Source of the DNA: Pomphorhynchus laevis
Taxonomy: Eukaryota; Acanthocephala; Palaeacanthocephala; Echinorhynchida; Pomphorhynchidae
Direction: 5' to 3'
DNA length: 64,000 nucleotides
Assembly: GCA_012934845.2 (NCBI GenBank)
Contig: WNNJ02002693.1
Location: 1 to 64,000, forward strand
Below, in pieces: positions 54,244 through 64,000 of this stretch; position 1 is the first letter of the stretch; each line of letters opens with the position of its first letter. Position numbers and translations under genes: made by a program. The notes beneath the pieces were generated by a model that saw only the letters and a list, made by a program, of their open reading frames with translations, had not been told where the DNA came from and ran no database searches.

Positions 54244-56997
54244 TCACCACAGAAAAAACACACACGAAACTCCACGTTTATGGACAGGTATGCGAGTGCA
54301 ACAAAACTTGTCGTGATATCCGTGTAAAGAAACCCTCCAAACGAGGGGGCGTTTAGAAGCACACGGAGACTGCCAACTCGTTTGCGTATTAACTGGTGAA
54401 GTGTACAGATGATGATCTAGCTTGCTAACCTTATCTGTAAAGTCTTTTTTATTTTGAATATAATGTACCGTATCTTGTGCTCCGATCATATTTCGTAAAT
54501 ACTCCGTACATAACTCGACTTTAGATAAAACATAAACCGCAGTCGTCGAGCACTTTGGAGAGACGCCTACAACACGCTTAATGAATCTGCCTTTACATTT
54601 GTCGATCTGCGCAAAATTAGCCGTCGTGAGGTCCGTCCAGATTGCTGAAAGCGCGTACGACAAAATCGGTAGAAGCATGACATGAAAATACTGAAGAGCA
54701 CCACCAAAGGAAAGCTTACCTAAACATTTAACTCGCGAAGTGGCTATGACGATTTTCGCACATTTCTTTTCGATATGAAGCTTAAAAGACCACCTACTTG
54801 TCAATAGCATCCCCAAATACGTGTATTGATTACTGAACTCTACCTTCCTGCTGTTTAAACTAATCTCGTCATGTGAGCACAATCTGCCACCTTTACGAAA
54901 CTTTACTACCTTTGTTTTATCGATATTGACTTCAATTAGATTATTTAAACAGTAGTTAGCTAGAGCAGTGGTTACGTTTTGAGCCGATTCCAGATCTTTC
55001 GTTAGAATAACTAAGTCGTCCGCGTAAAGAACAGAACTTGAAGTTTGACATTCGTTTCTCAGATGAGACGGCAAATCATGGATATAAACAGAGAAAAGGA
55101 TAGGGCTGAGCGGATCTCCCTGCATCACACCGCGGCTAGCAATTATTGTGTCTGATGAAGTAAGTCCGTCGAAGACATTTAATGAATTGGCATAGAGGAT
55201 ATTGCCTAAGAGTTTCAGCATACGACCAGATATCCGGAAATCCATCGACAATTTACGGGTGAGTATTTCTCGATTAACCGAATCAAAGGCTTTTTTAAAG
55301 TCAACAAAGATAGCATATAAATGACTCTTGCGTTCGAATTGTAATAACACTTGTTCACGAACTACCTTGATTGCATCCACCGTTGATCGGTGAGGTCGGA
55401 AACCAAATTGTTCTGGCGGCAACAGATAATCACGGTGTTTCGATAATCGATTGGTTATAAGAGTGGACAAAAATTTATAGGTATGGTTTAGCAGGGCAAT
55501 TCCACGGTACGAGTTGGTATCACTTATATCCCCTTTACCCTTATACATGATTTTTATTACAGCTTGCTTCCATGACACCGGCATTTGATAACCGTATAGG
55601 ATACAATTGAATAAATGTAGCCAATAACTCGATAATAAATAAAAGGAATCTTTAATTTGTTCAACACAAAGTTGGTCAGGGCCGGCCGCCTTATTATTAG
55701 ACATAGAAAAGAGAGCAAGTTCCAATTCGGGCAATGAAAATGGAGCATTTAGTTGATCATTGTCACTGTCCAAGCATGACAGTGTTATCAGCGCATTATT
55801 ATTACGACACATTGGGAGGTCATGTGAATTAACGAGAATATCGTTAAAGTGCTTAAACCAACGGTTCATCGGGATGCCGGAGGTACTAACATTGTTTTTT
55901 CTTTGCAGTTTCCAGGGGCATCGTTCTGCTTGTCGCAAGCGTTTGTATTCTTCCTCTAATAATATTGATTCGCGAAATTTTGATAACATCGTACAATACA
56001 CACGCCGTAAGAAAATAAAATTCGTATTAATATCATGATCAAACCGCCGGCTTCTGCCCATAAATATGAGCTTTCTCCGTAGCTGTACAAGGTGTATTGG
56101 CTTACGATGTATCTTGTTCCCATAATGTTGAGAATTGCGATTAGAGAGTGGATGACATGCGGTGAGAAGGCATTCACTGATTTTGGAGAAACTTGCTTCT
56201 ATTTCAAATGCATTTAGAAGATCTACTGCGTCTTTAATCATATTATGATTCAAATTCCTGAAACAAAGTTTTCTGCTAATTTGTGAAGGCAAGGATTTCT
56301 CTATTGGCGTGTTAATATGATTTTCTAGAATGAAAGATACAGGTTTGTGTTTGCGGAGTAGAGCCCATTCGGATGCAATCTCCAGTTTAACCTTTTTGAC
56401 GCTAACATTTGTAAATATGAAATCGATGCAACTTCGCCCATTGTGAGACTCATAAGTCCATCCTTCTACGGGTACGTGCAACTCAAGACCAAACTCACTA
56501 AAAAAGTATAACAGTTGCTTAAGTTTAGATGGGATAGGGTTCATGAAACGTGCATTAAAATCTCCCGCAACGATTATGGAATTTTCAGAAGATAAATCAC
56601 TTAAAAAAGGCGAAACTTCATCGATGATATCACAAGCCGACATCAATGGGTTAAAATAGCAACCTATTAAAAGAATACTACATGAAACTATACATATTAC
56701 GTTAGATGACTTTTTAACTTCCCAGTTTGTAAAGCTTGAACTAACAGCAATGGACACGCCACCGAAGGGTCGACCACGGTTACCCAACGATGCTGGGATA
56801 TTAAAAGTGTAATAGTTAGGTAAAGACACCAATTGAGTTGAAAGAGTTTCAGTAAGGACTATTAAATCAAACGAAGAAAACCAGGAAGTTATGCCCGCTG
56901 ATATTAAATAATTTAGTCCCTCAACATTAAATAGGAGTAATCGGAGTAAATTTGACTTATTGGTCTGGAAGTAAGTTCGAATACTATCTTGGGCTAG
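54244..56997 (-). CDS. LINE C copy 2 ORF2, endonuclease-reverse transcriptase, no own AUG
   Basis: Open for 917 codons directly after the ORF1 UGA and in the same frame. Endonuclease: LLLFNVEGLNYLISAGITSW, IVAGDFNARF, SCIDFIFTNV, RKHKPVSF. RT: DTNSYRGIALLNHTYK, FGFRPHRSTVDA, FVDFKKAFDSVNR (motif A), GVMQGDPLSPILF (motif B), VLYADDLVILT (catalytic box), YTYLGMLL, GRFIKRVVGVSP. No Met codon occurs between the UGA and about residue 130, well inside the endonuclease, so independent initiation would give a broken enzyme. A frameshift near 54270 moves the C-terminal CFFCGD...H...C knuckle to another frame. Confidence 0.85.
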   Translation of the reverse strand, partial: LAQDSIRTYFQTNKSNLLRLLLFNVEGLNYLISAGITSWFSSFDLIVLTETLSTQLVSLPNYYTFNIPASLGNRGRPFGGVSIAVSSSFTNWEVKKSSNVICIVSCSILLIGCYFNPLMSACDIIDEVSPFLSDLSSENSIIVAGDFNARFMNPIPSKLKQLLYFFSEFGLELHVPVEGWTYESHNGRSCIDFIFTNVSVKKVKLEIASEWALLRKHKPVSFILENHINTPIEKSLPSQISRKLCFRNLNHNMIKDAVDLLNAFEIEASFSKISECLLTACHPLSNRNSQHYGNKIHRKPIHLVQLRRKLIFMGRSRRFDHDINTNFIFLRRVYCTMLSKFRESILLEEEYKRLRQAERCPWKLQRKNNVSTSGIPMNRWFKHFNDILVNSHDLPMCRNNNALITLSCLDSDNDQLNAPFSLPELELALFSMSNNKAAGPDQLCVEQIKDSFYLLSSYWLHLFNCILYGYQMPVSWKQAVIKIMYKGKGDISDTNSYRGIALLNHTYKFLSTLITNRLSKHRDYLLPPEQFGFRPHRSTVDAIKVVREQVLLQFERKSHLYAIFVDFKKAFDSVNREILTRKLSMDFRISGRMLKLLGNILYANSLNVFDGLTSSDTIIASRGVMQGDPLSPILFSVYIHDLPSHLRNECQTSSSVLYADDLVILTKDLESAQNVTTALANYCLNNLIEVNIDKTKVVKFRKGGRLCSHDEISLNSRKVEFSNQYTYLGMLLTSRWSFKLHIEKKCAKIVIATSRVKCLGKLSFGGALQYFHVMLLPILSYALSAIWTDLTTANFAQIDKCKGRFIKRVVGVSPKCSTTAVYVLSKVELCTEYLRNMIGAQDTVHYIQNKKDFTDKVSKLDHHLYTSPVNTQTSWQSPCASKRPLVWRVSLHGYHDKFCCTRIPVHKRGVSCVFFLW

Positions 56998-57000
56998 TCA
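56998..57000 (-). other. UGA-CUA stop between ORF1 and ORF2 of LINE C copy 2
   Basis: ATA-TGA-CTA-GCC. UGA followed by CUA(G) is the best known readthrough context in animals. The frame on both sides encodes conserved LINE protein, and the same nine bases ATATGACTA occur at the matching place in copy 1. Readthrough is inferred. Confidence 0.65.
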
Positions 57001-58065
57001 TATGGATATCTCTTCAGCCCCAGATTTATTCTCATCGGTAGCCTTTTTGGAATAACTTGGCACTACGCGACAATCTTTAATGCGATAAACAATGTTAGGA
57101 TTTTCAACACTTTTCTGATGAAGTTCTTCCCGTAACGATCTTTGAATCTCACGCTCTGGGAGGGACAAGTCTGCATTCACAAAAACATCATGGAAATTCG
57201 TCGAATCTTTCAATAAGTAAGATCTTGAAAGCAGCTGAGTAACGGTGGACTCGTCGACAGTCATTAAGAGCCACGGTGGTTTATCAACTCGTTTTGCTGA
57301 GAAACGCCGTAGTTTTACCTTGTTATCAGAAGGCAAATGCACGCCTAGCAAAGAGCAAATTTCCTTAACTAATCGAAGATCATCACCCGACTGCCTAAGA
57401 CCACGGATAATAACATTCGAAAATCTCTGTGAATCCCTACTAAACGTTTGCGCCAGTTTTAAAGGAGTAGAGTCAATTCTCGTAGCATGTGAGGCAGCTA
57501 GAACAGTGCGTGATACCTCTTTTCTAATTATACTGGCGAACGTTTGTTTAAGTGGGATATGGGAAGTTATATTAGATGTCAATTGCTGAACACTAGCAGG
57601 TGTAGATATGGCTTGCATGTGTTTCATTTCATTTACCTCAGAGACAAGAGAGTTCAAAGATTGTTTAGTGGCATCAAGATCAACAAGTAGTTTATTAATG
57701 TGAAATGCCGCACAGGATCCGCAGAAAAAGTCCTGCAAAAAGAAATTTCTGTTTACCTGTTTGGGAACTCTAACATGAGTGTGCAGTGGACATCCAACTT
57801 GAGTACATCCGATTTCCAAACTAACGTACTCAATATGTGTGCTTTTTGAGTCTTCGTTCGAGGATGGCATTGACGAATCAGATAAAGCTGACGGAAGGTT
57901 ATTGTCCTGTGCCAATGAAACATTTCGATTTGTACATTTCGACCCAGGAAGACAGTTTAGACAGAGCTTCCCTGCTTTAACGCACATACAATTTTTGCAG
58001 ACTGCGTTTGATCCATTGCATGGGCAACAATGCGTCCCGGAACCGCTCGGGTTTGCGCGAGGCAT
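56998..58065 (-). CDS. LINE C copy 2 ORF1, Cys-rich nucleic-acid-binding protein
   Basis: 355 codons from ATG. The N-terminus (residues 12-50) has a dense cysteine cluster: CCPCNGSNAVCKNCMCVKAG then CLNCLPGSKCTN, a motif I have seen in ORF1-type proteins of animal LINEs. A second Cys cluster (GCTQVGCP ... FFCGSC) follows at about 100-135, then a short coiled stretch (LDATKQSLNSLVSEVNEMKH) and a C-terminal part with FSNVIIRGLRQSGDDLRLVK and KPPWLLMTVDE, an RRM-like layout. It ends EEISI at TGA and is followed in the same frame by ORF2. Likely the RNA chaperone of the LINE particle. Confidence 0.8.
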   Translation of the reverse strand: MPRANPSGSGTHCCPCNGSNAVCKNCMCVKAGKLCLNCLPGSKCTNRNVSLAQDNNLPSALSDSSMPSSNEDSKSTHIEYVSLEIGCTQVGCPLHTHVRVPKQVNRNFFLQDFFCGSCAAFHINKLLVDLDATKQSLNSLVSEVNEMKHMQAISTPASVQQLTSNITSHIPLKQTFASIIRKEVSRTVLAASHATRIDSTPLKLAQTFSRDSQRFSNVIIRGLRQSGDDLRLVKEICSLLGVHLPSDNKVKLRRFSAKRVDKPPWLLMTVDESTVTQLLSRSYLLKDSTNFHDVFVNADLSLPEREIQRSLREELHQKSVENPNIVYRIKDCRVVPSYSKKATDENKSGAEEISI

Positions 58066-58300
58066 TGAATATTGCCTGTTGTACTAGTTGTTGTCGATCC
58101 TCTGTAAGTTCCTGGCTGATTGTAAGTAGCTGTAAAGTGCTTCGTTAGTATTACGAAATTCCAATTCCTGATTTTGTATTGTAAGATTTATAATAACCAA
58201 GATTCTCTTTGGCTTTCTATTTTTTCTAATTAATAACTATATCTTATTAACAACTAATATCTTATTAACAACTAATTTGCAGTATGAATATAACTAGTAT

Positions 58301-58499
58301 TGAAACTTTTTTGAAATCACACTTATCGATACTAAAACATTCGAGATAATGATGGCCAATTGATAATTGCAGAGAGTTTGACATTATGAACTTGTCATCG
58401 TATTTTAAAGCCGGATCTTTTTATTTTTAAATTTTATTATTAACAATACAGGCCGATAGCCTTTTACAGCAGTTTCGACTGCTTACAAAGAGAAAAATT
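58301..58499. other. Spacer between LINE C and LINE F
   Basis: AT-rich; contains a small hairpin (GGCCGATAGCC near 58452). Nothing else. Confidence 0.35.
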
Positions 58500-58711
58500 T
58501 TAAAAATGCGATATTATTATAAGACAACATAGCGAGCAGAGCTCAAAGCTGCGTCACCAAAAATAAAAACAAATTAATTACAAACAATTTTCTTCCAAAA
58601 TTCCTACATTGTACGGGAACGAATCGTTGTCTCGTTCAACTAATTCCATAGATTCACGACCCTTCAATTAAACTGGACAGTTTTTGAGCATACAATCTTT
58701 TGTCCATTTTA

Positions 58712-59145
58712 ATAATAATAATAATACAAATTTATTTAATGTGGCAAATGCGTACAAGCTGTACGCTTACAAGTCCACAAACAAAAATGAGAAAGTCAAG
58801 CAGTTAAATTGTTCAGATGGGATCGGATTTGTCGTTTGAAGCACTGCAGGGAAGTTGATTGGCGTATATGAATGGGCAGATGATTCCACGATAGAGGAGC
58901 AGCCACCAGGAAGGAGCGGAGTCCAAAGGAGGTAGAGTAGTTTGGGACATGTAAAAGAAGGGAATTACAGGAACGCAAGGAACAGTAAACAGGACGGGAA
59001 TTATCAAGAAAAGGAAGGTTGAGAAATGAAGGGGTATGAAAAGTTACAAGGCGGAAAGCAACGATAAGAAGACGAATTTGAACACGACAATAAATTGTAG
59101 GCAAATCGAGAGAAGCAAGATGGTAGGATGTGTGATCCTACCATC
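58712..59145 (-). mobile_element. LINE family E, copy 3 (3' fragment)
   Basis: Minus-strand C-terminal domain: YCRVQIRLLIVAFRLVTFHT, FLDNSRPVYCSLRSCN, LRSFLVAAPLSWNHLPIHIR, and the E-type 3' UTR (GTAAGCGTACAGCTTGTACG then CATTTGCCACATTAAATAAA) with an (ATT)n tail. More diverged from copies 1 and 2 than they are from each other. Open for 102 codons. Confidence 0.8.
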
Positions 59146-59160
59146 ACAGATGATTCAAAA

Positions 59161-59245
59161 TAAATGATTCAAAATAAATGATGATTCAAAATAAATGCGT
59201 TAGCAAGAATCCGAAATGATCGTGAATTAAGGACTAACGAATGGC
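59161..59245. repeat. Local duplication of a LINE F thumb segment
   Basis: AAATGCGTTAGCAAGAATCC through GATCGTGAATTAAG occurs here and at 59511-59556. Next to it GATTCAAAATAAAT repeats in tandem three times (59152-59200). The join lies in a shared TTAATTCACG, so a template jump at microhomology during reverse transcription would explain it. Confidence 0.7.
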
Positions 59246-60115
59246 CGCGCAGCCATTGACCTGATCTAACATCCATTATCATGTGTAGTACGTGCCGTGG
59301 GTTGCGAAAAATCGTACATGTTAGACACATGTCGCGTAAATCATGGAGAATGCCAGCACTATTCGTGCTCAGTGCATCGAGTCTTTATTCGTATGGGAAA
59401 TTTCTTATTGGGTAAACAAGTTTTGTTGCCCGACGGAGCACACCTTCCAATTTTTCTGACTCCTGTATAGTCCTCGGATAGGCGCATTGAGACGCATATA
59501 ACAGATGATTCAAAATAAATGCGTTAGCAAGAATCCGAAATGATCGTGAATTAAGAAAATCAAATGTACGACTAATGAAAGCTACCATCACGTAAGCCTT
59601 AGCACATAATATTCAGTATTACATTTAGTGGACAAGTCATTGGAAATCTAGACGCGGAGATCCTTTACATGGTCTACATTTTCGATTTCATGTTCACAAA
59701 GATAGTATTTTGCCGGCCAAGTACTCTGTCGACCTTGAACACACATAAAAGAACATTTAGCAGAATTGACCGATAAACCGTTAATTCAAACCCAATTCAC
59801 AACTTTATCTATATCTCACTGTAGACACTGTATCTAAATACGACTTTATGCCTCTCAAGATTTTCAGGTCATCTGCATAAAATAGAGATTCAGAACTCAG
59901 GAAGCCTGGTAAATCATTTATGTAGATGAAGAATAACAATGGACCATGCACTATGCCCTGTGGTACACCTAAGTGTGTATTATACCAGCCCGAATAAATG
60001 CTATTAACGTGAATCCGATAAGAACGGCCAAAGCTAAAGTTTGTCACCCAGCGAATTAGAATGGGATAAATCGTCAAGGCATGCATTTTGAAATCAGATA
60101 GTCATGTTGTAAAAA

Positions 60116-63100
60116 AAGATTTATTTTAACGTAATAAATGCGTGTCAGCGTACGCTTACATGACCACAACAAAACAAAACTGTAAATCAGGTGTCGAGAA
60201 GGTGTGAACGGAAGAGGTGTTTGAATGTGATAAAATAGGGGCGCGGCGGACGTCGAGAGGAAGTTGATTCCAGGCGAGTGAGGCGGCGACGAGGAAGGAT
60301 CGGAGACCGTAGTTGTTGGAGTAATTAGGAACGTGGAGTAAGAGGGTATGACAGGAACGAAGCGATAGCGAGGTGGGGCGAGTATCGTCTAAGAAAAGAA
60401 GGTTGATGAACGATGAGGAGCCGACAGCGATGAGACGAAAAGTAACGAGAAGAAGGCGGAGTTTGATACGGATGTGGATGGTGGGCCAGGAGAGTTGGGC
60501 AAAATATGTGAATGTGTGGTCGAAGCGACGGAGACGAAAGAGCACTCGAACGGCGGTGTTGATTATTCGTTGTAGGGGTAGGATGATGGATTTTGGAGAA
60601 TTGGCGAAAAGGCTAAGGCAGAAATCGATTTTAGGGAAAAGAAGCGAAGAAATAAGAGACATACAAGAACGGAAGTCGATAAGGGGGCGGATATGGCTGA
60701 TGTCACGAAGAATTAAGTTAAACGAGCGGACCTTGTCACGGACGAAGGGTTTAAGAGAAAAGTGATCATCAAAATGGAAGCCTAAGAAAGTGAGATAGTG
60801 TACTATGGGGATGATCGATGAGGCAAAAGATCCAGTGGGAGTAGATATGCTTGGTTTACGGGGGAGGATCCACATTAATTTAGACTTGTCGGGGTTTAGA
60901 ACGAGATGGAGATTGGAGAGACGTTCGTAGATAGAAGAAAAACAGTTGGAGGCAGAAATGCCGATATCGTGTATGCGATGTGCGTGCGCATGAGCATAGA
61001 TGAGGATGTCATCGGCGTATTACATAACGCTAAAGGAGAAAGGTTTGATAAACGGAGAGAGATAGCCAAGCAGAAGAGAGAAAAGCAGAGGACCTAGGAC
61101 TGAACCTTGTGGGACCTTGCAAAAAATAGGGATGGGAGGGGAGGATGATGAATTAGAACAGACGCGAAAGGAACGGTCGGATAGATATGAGGCGAACCAA
61201 GCTACGGAGGAGGAAGAAAAGCCGTAATCATAACGAAGGCGAGAAAGGAGGACGGAGTGGTCGACAATGTCGAATGCGGAGGAGAGGTCCAGGGAGATGA
61301 GAACACTATATAGAGCCTTGTCTCGAGAAATGAGTAAGTCGTTGTACACTTTTATGCATGCGATTTCTGTCGAGTGATTAGAGCGGAAAGCGGATTGGAA
61401 AGGAGGGTACAGATTGGATAAGGAGAGATAAGCGTTGATTTGTATTAAGATGAGGCGTTCTAAGAGCTTTGAAAGAGTAGGGAGTAGTGAAATGGGGCGA
61501 TAGCTAGAAGGAAGGGAGGGGTCGAGCGATTGTTTCTTAAGGAGGGGACGAACGATTGCGGATTTTCAGTGTGAAGGGAAGATACGACTGCGGATGGACG
61601 AGTTAAACAAGGTTGTGAGAAATGGGGATATCGATGAGCATATAGATTTTAATATGTGGGTAGGCAGGGGATCGGCAGGTGAGGTTTTGTTGGGCAAGGA
61701 CATGAGGACAGATGATACTTCTGTAGGTGATACAGGGAGAAGATGAAAGAGTTCCGGAAGGATGAGAGTAGACTGGGCAGAGTGGGATGGGATGGAGACC
61801 GGGGTGTGAGAGAGCAGCGTGGATACTTTAGTCTGGAGAAATGACGAATAATCATTAGCATTGATGTTGCAAGGCGTAGAGGAACGAGCCAGGATTGAGT
61901 TAAAAGTATGCCAGAGAGTCTTAGAGTTGAATGAAGTGATGATTTTATGCTGCCAGAAGGAGTTGCATTTGGTACGTAGTAGGTGGAGATGAGACCGGCG
62001 AAGAGTAAGATAGGAATCACGGAAAGACGGAGTGATCGAGCGGAAATCGCGTCTGAGAGAGCGGTGATAGACTCGAAAAGCATGGCGGAGTCGACGCTTT
62101 GAGAGTAGGCATTGGATGTCAAACCATGGGGCACGGTGCAAGCGACGGTGTGGGTGAGACTTGAACGGCAAGAGAATATCGAGAGTGGATGTGAGTTCAG
62201 AGTCGAAAAGAAAGGCGAGATCGTGAGGAGATGAATATGATATTGTGGGTAATGATAGAGACGATTTGAGTAAGGCGGAGCGGAGAAGGGAGAGGTCAAG
62301 ATTTATCCAAGGGCGACGTAGGATTGTAGGTGTGTGAGGAGGGGTGTGGTTGTGAAGAGATCAAGGGTGACGAGGAAGTGATCTGATATATTAGGATCGA
62401 AAATGGACAGTGAGGTGTAGGCAGCAAAATAATCAAGGACAGCGATTATGTCGAGTGTCTTACCAAGGATATGTGTGGAGGCAGTGGAGATGGGTTTGTA
62501 GTTATAGTTGGATAGAATGTTGATGAACTGGATGAACTCGGTGAAAGAGGGGCGGTCGAGGCGGATGTTGAAGTCGCCAAGAACGATTGAAGGGATTATG
62601 GACAAAGAACAGTGGGACACAATGTCAGCGAGTTTGGTAAAAAATACGGTGGTAGTAGCTGATGAACCAGGACGGTATACAATGGCGAGAGCGATTGGGC
62701 TAGAAGAATGACAAGTGAGCAGTTCAAAAGAGCAAGGTGTGAAAGGGGGATTGATTTTGCGAAGAGACGCGGGGTGACGCGCGAATGCGACGATGCCGCT
62801 ATGATTAGAGAATTTAGAAGTTGATGAGCTAAGGGGGCAAGCGGATTCGACTAGTGAGCAACTGGCAGAGAGCAGACGGCGGATGGAGAGGTCGTCAGAA
62901 TCGGAGTGCCAGGATTCGGTGAGGCAGAAGAGATCTATGGATTGCTTGTTGAATAGGTTGAGGATGAGATCGGTTTATTGAGAATAGATCTAGTGTTGAG
63001 GAGGCCGAGGCGGAAACCGTGTGTGGTGGTGATAGGGGCTAGTGGAGAAGACACATAGGGGAGATGGAGCGCTATCGAATTTTTGAGCGGGTGTGCACAA

Positions 63101-63530
63101 CTTGAAAAATTCCGATGATGTTTCGGATGGAGAGATATGTTTCGCCGTTTTCTGCGCGACGGCGTTTTTCAATGCGGGCAGATGAGAGTTGAGCGATTTC
63201 GGATGGGGTACGATCGGGGAAAATGCGAGTGGCTGAAGAGGACATGAGTTTGAATCGTTGGGAGAGGACAGAAGACGCGTGAGAGCGATGCTTGAAAACA
63301 AATTTTGGGGAGAGGGGTTTGGAAGGATTAGATTGAGAAGATTTATTTAGGCGGATGAATGCGACAGGAGAGATGCTGTTGAAAAAGAATGGTTTATCCG
63401 CAGGATAAGAGACGAGATGATGGATATGAATGCGGAAACATCGTGGTCGAGACGTGCTTGTGGAGATAAAGAGGTGGAAGGATTGATATTAGTGACGATG
63501 ACGCAGCGAAGGGTGGCTTTCAAAAGCATA
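60116..63530 (-). mobile_element. LINE family E, copy 2 (near full length)
   Basis: Minus strand. ORF1 pieces 63568-63347 (LRCVIVTNI, ARLDHDVSAF) and 63301-62990; endonuclease (LLNTRSI near 62995, LGDFNIRLDRP in 62620-62303, SDHFLVTLD), linker 62171-61566, RT motif A and B in 61349-61020 ([24 protein letters not shown]), thumb and C-terminus 60875-60156 (LRSFLVAASLAWNQLPLDVR). The catalytic-box region (YADDILIYA, about 61010) lies between frames. Same pyrimidine-rich sense strand as copy 1. About half a dozen stops or frameshifts. The 3' end at 60116 interrupts LINE F. Confidence 0.88.
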
Positions 63531-64000
63531 CTTCCACGTTCTATACACTCGACAGATTGTTCATACATATTGGCCGAAAATGGGTCAATATTGACCTCCC
63601 CAACTGATGTAGCTGCTCATTTTATGGACTATTTCGCTATCAAAGAAGATAGAGTGTCGATCGTCGATGGTATAATCCAAACTAAACACAATGTACTTAT
63701 ACCTAGAGTAGTCATATCTAACATTGAATTTAGCGATGAAGAGGTACGGCACGAGCTACTTAAATTACTCCGCAAAGCCGCATCAGGTCATGACCATATA
63801 CCTCCAATACTCTTAAATGAATTGGCCCATGCAATATACGTTCCCGTAGCTTCTATTTTTAGAAGTTCACTGAACACAGGTTCTCTACCATCTGATTGAA
63901 CTAAGGCTATTGTACGTCAAATTTTCAAGAAAGGCGATAAATCCCAGGTTTCCAACTACCGTCCCATCAGTCTCACATCTGTAGCTTGTAAGGTATTAGA
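63525..64000 (+). mobile_element. LINE family G, RT N-terminal part (runs off the window)
   Basis: Plus strand: ENGSILTSPTDVAAHFMDYF, LRKAASGHDHIPPILLNELA, FRSSLNTGSLPSD, a stop at 63897, then FKKGDKSQVSNYRPISLTSV and ACKVLE. A CR1/Jockey-like RT entry related to F and D. One stop is seen; the rest lies beyond the window. Confidence 0.75.

Larger units (their letters stand above)
54041..58300 (-). mobile_element. LINE family C, copy 2 (nearly intact)
   Basis: 5' UTR to about 58300 (with a TTAGTTGTTAATAAGATA direct repeat near 58225-58275), ORF1 58065-56998, ORF2 56997-54244 in the same frame, C-terminal knuckle in another frame 54362-54150, and 3' UTR to about 54040. One frameshift near 54270 is the only clear break. 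The best-preserved LINE in the window. Confidence 0.88.
58500..60115 (-). mobile_element. LINE family F, copy 2, split by a LINE E fragment
   Basis: Minus strand. RT: IRWVTNFSFGRSYRIHV, LGVPQGIVHGPLLFFIYIND, LFYADDLKILRGI (60086-59805), then thumb NSRSFRILANAFILNHLLYA, VLRRATKLVYPIRN (59591-59385) and RGHSLVLNS (about 59240). LINE E copy 3 (58712-59145) interrupts it; the remaining C-terminus and F-type 3' UTR (GAGCAGAGCTCAAAGCTGCG) lie at 58711-58500. A 52-base piece of the thumb is duplicated at 59161-59245. The 5' side is cut at PHD by LINE E copy 2. Confidence 0.8.

Noticed and set aside
1-64000. tRNA, rRNA or CRISPR features
   Set aside because: No cloverleaf with the conserved T-arm, no rRNA signature and no direct-repeat/spacer array was seen.

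Overview
The window is a repeat-choked, AT-rich stretch of an invertebrate animal genome. The animal origin rests on three spliced or formerly spliced host genes: an ectonucleotide pyrophosphatase/phosphodiesterase (ENPP), a TMEM35/NACHO-type acetylcholine-receptor chaperone, and an OTUD3-like deubiquitinase relic. It is also supported by Naiad-type Penelope-like elements (PLEs), which are typical of invertebrates. I cannot name the phylum from sequence alone.

Host genes are all on the minus strand. ENPP has three coding exons at 24014-23165, 14786-14601 and 5417-5203 (416 aa, splice phases agree, all metal and nucleophile residues present). Its introns of 9.2 and 8.4 kb are filled with nested transposons. 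NACHO/TMEM35 has three exons at 35580-35473, 35288-35153 and 33618-33242 (206 aa, four membrane segments). The OTUD3-like sequence lies in ENPP intron 1 and looks dead; its upstream coding-like part carries a 69-bp repeat.

Nearly everything else is retroelement. LINE family C (1-2940 plus; 54041-58300 minus) has ORF1 and ORF2 in one frame divided by a single UGA-CUA stop. LINE family D (PHD-like ORF1 plus EN-RT) has copies at 6.6-12.7/37.4-38.7, 44.9-45.7, 45.7-49.7 and 49.7-52.9 kb. LINE family E is CR1/L2-like, GC- and pyrimidine-rich on its sense strand and young; copies lie at 6.9-10.0, 58.7-59.1 and 60.1-63.5 kb. LINE families F and G are further CR1/Jockey-like relatives. Two additional RT lineages (A and B) survive as broken blocks. 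At least ten Naiad terminal repeats (pLTRs) cluster from 12.7 to 44.8 kb, including a head-to-head pair with coding sequence at 15.0-20.0 kb.

Three points stand out. (1) The Naiad pLTR holds a roughly 70-nt motif in which three mutually crossing helices can form, with compensatory base changes between copies; it lacks a canonical hammerhead core and may be an undescribed ribozyme or RNA fold. (2) LINE family C appears to use UGA-CUA stop readthrough to make ORF1-ORF2; the site is kept in two divergent copies and ORF2 has no usable AUG. (3) One LINE D copy is cut at a Naiad insertion with a 36-bp target duplication, yet its two halves sit 24.7 kb apart with ENPP and NACHO exons between them, so the locus was rearranged through Naiad copies or is misassembled.
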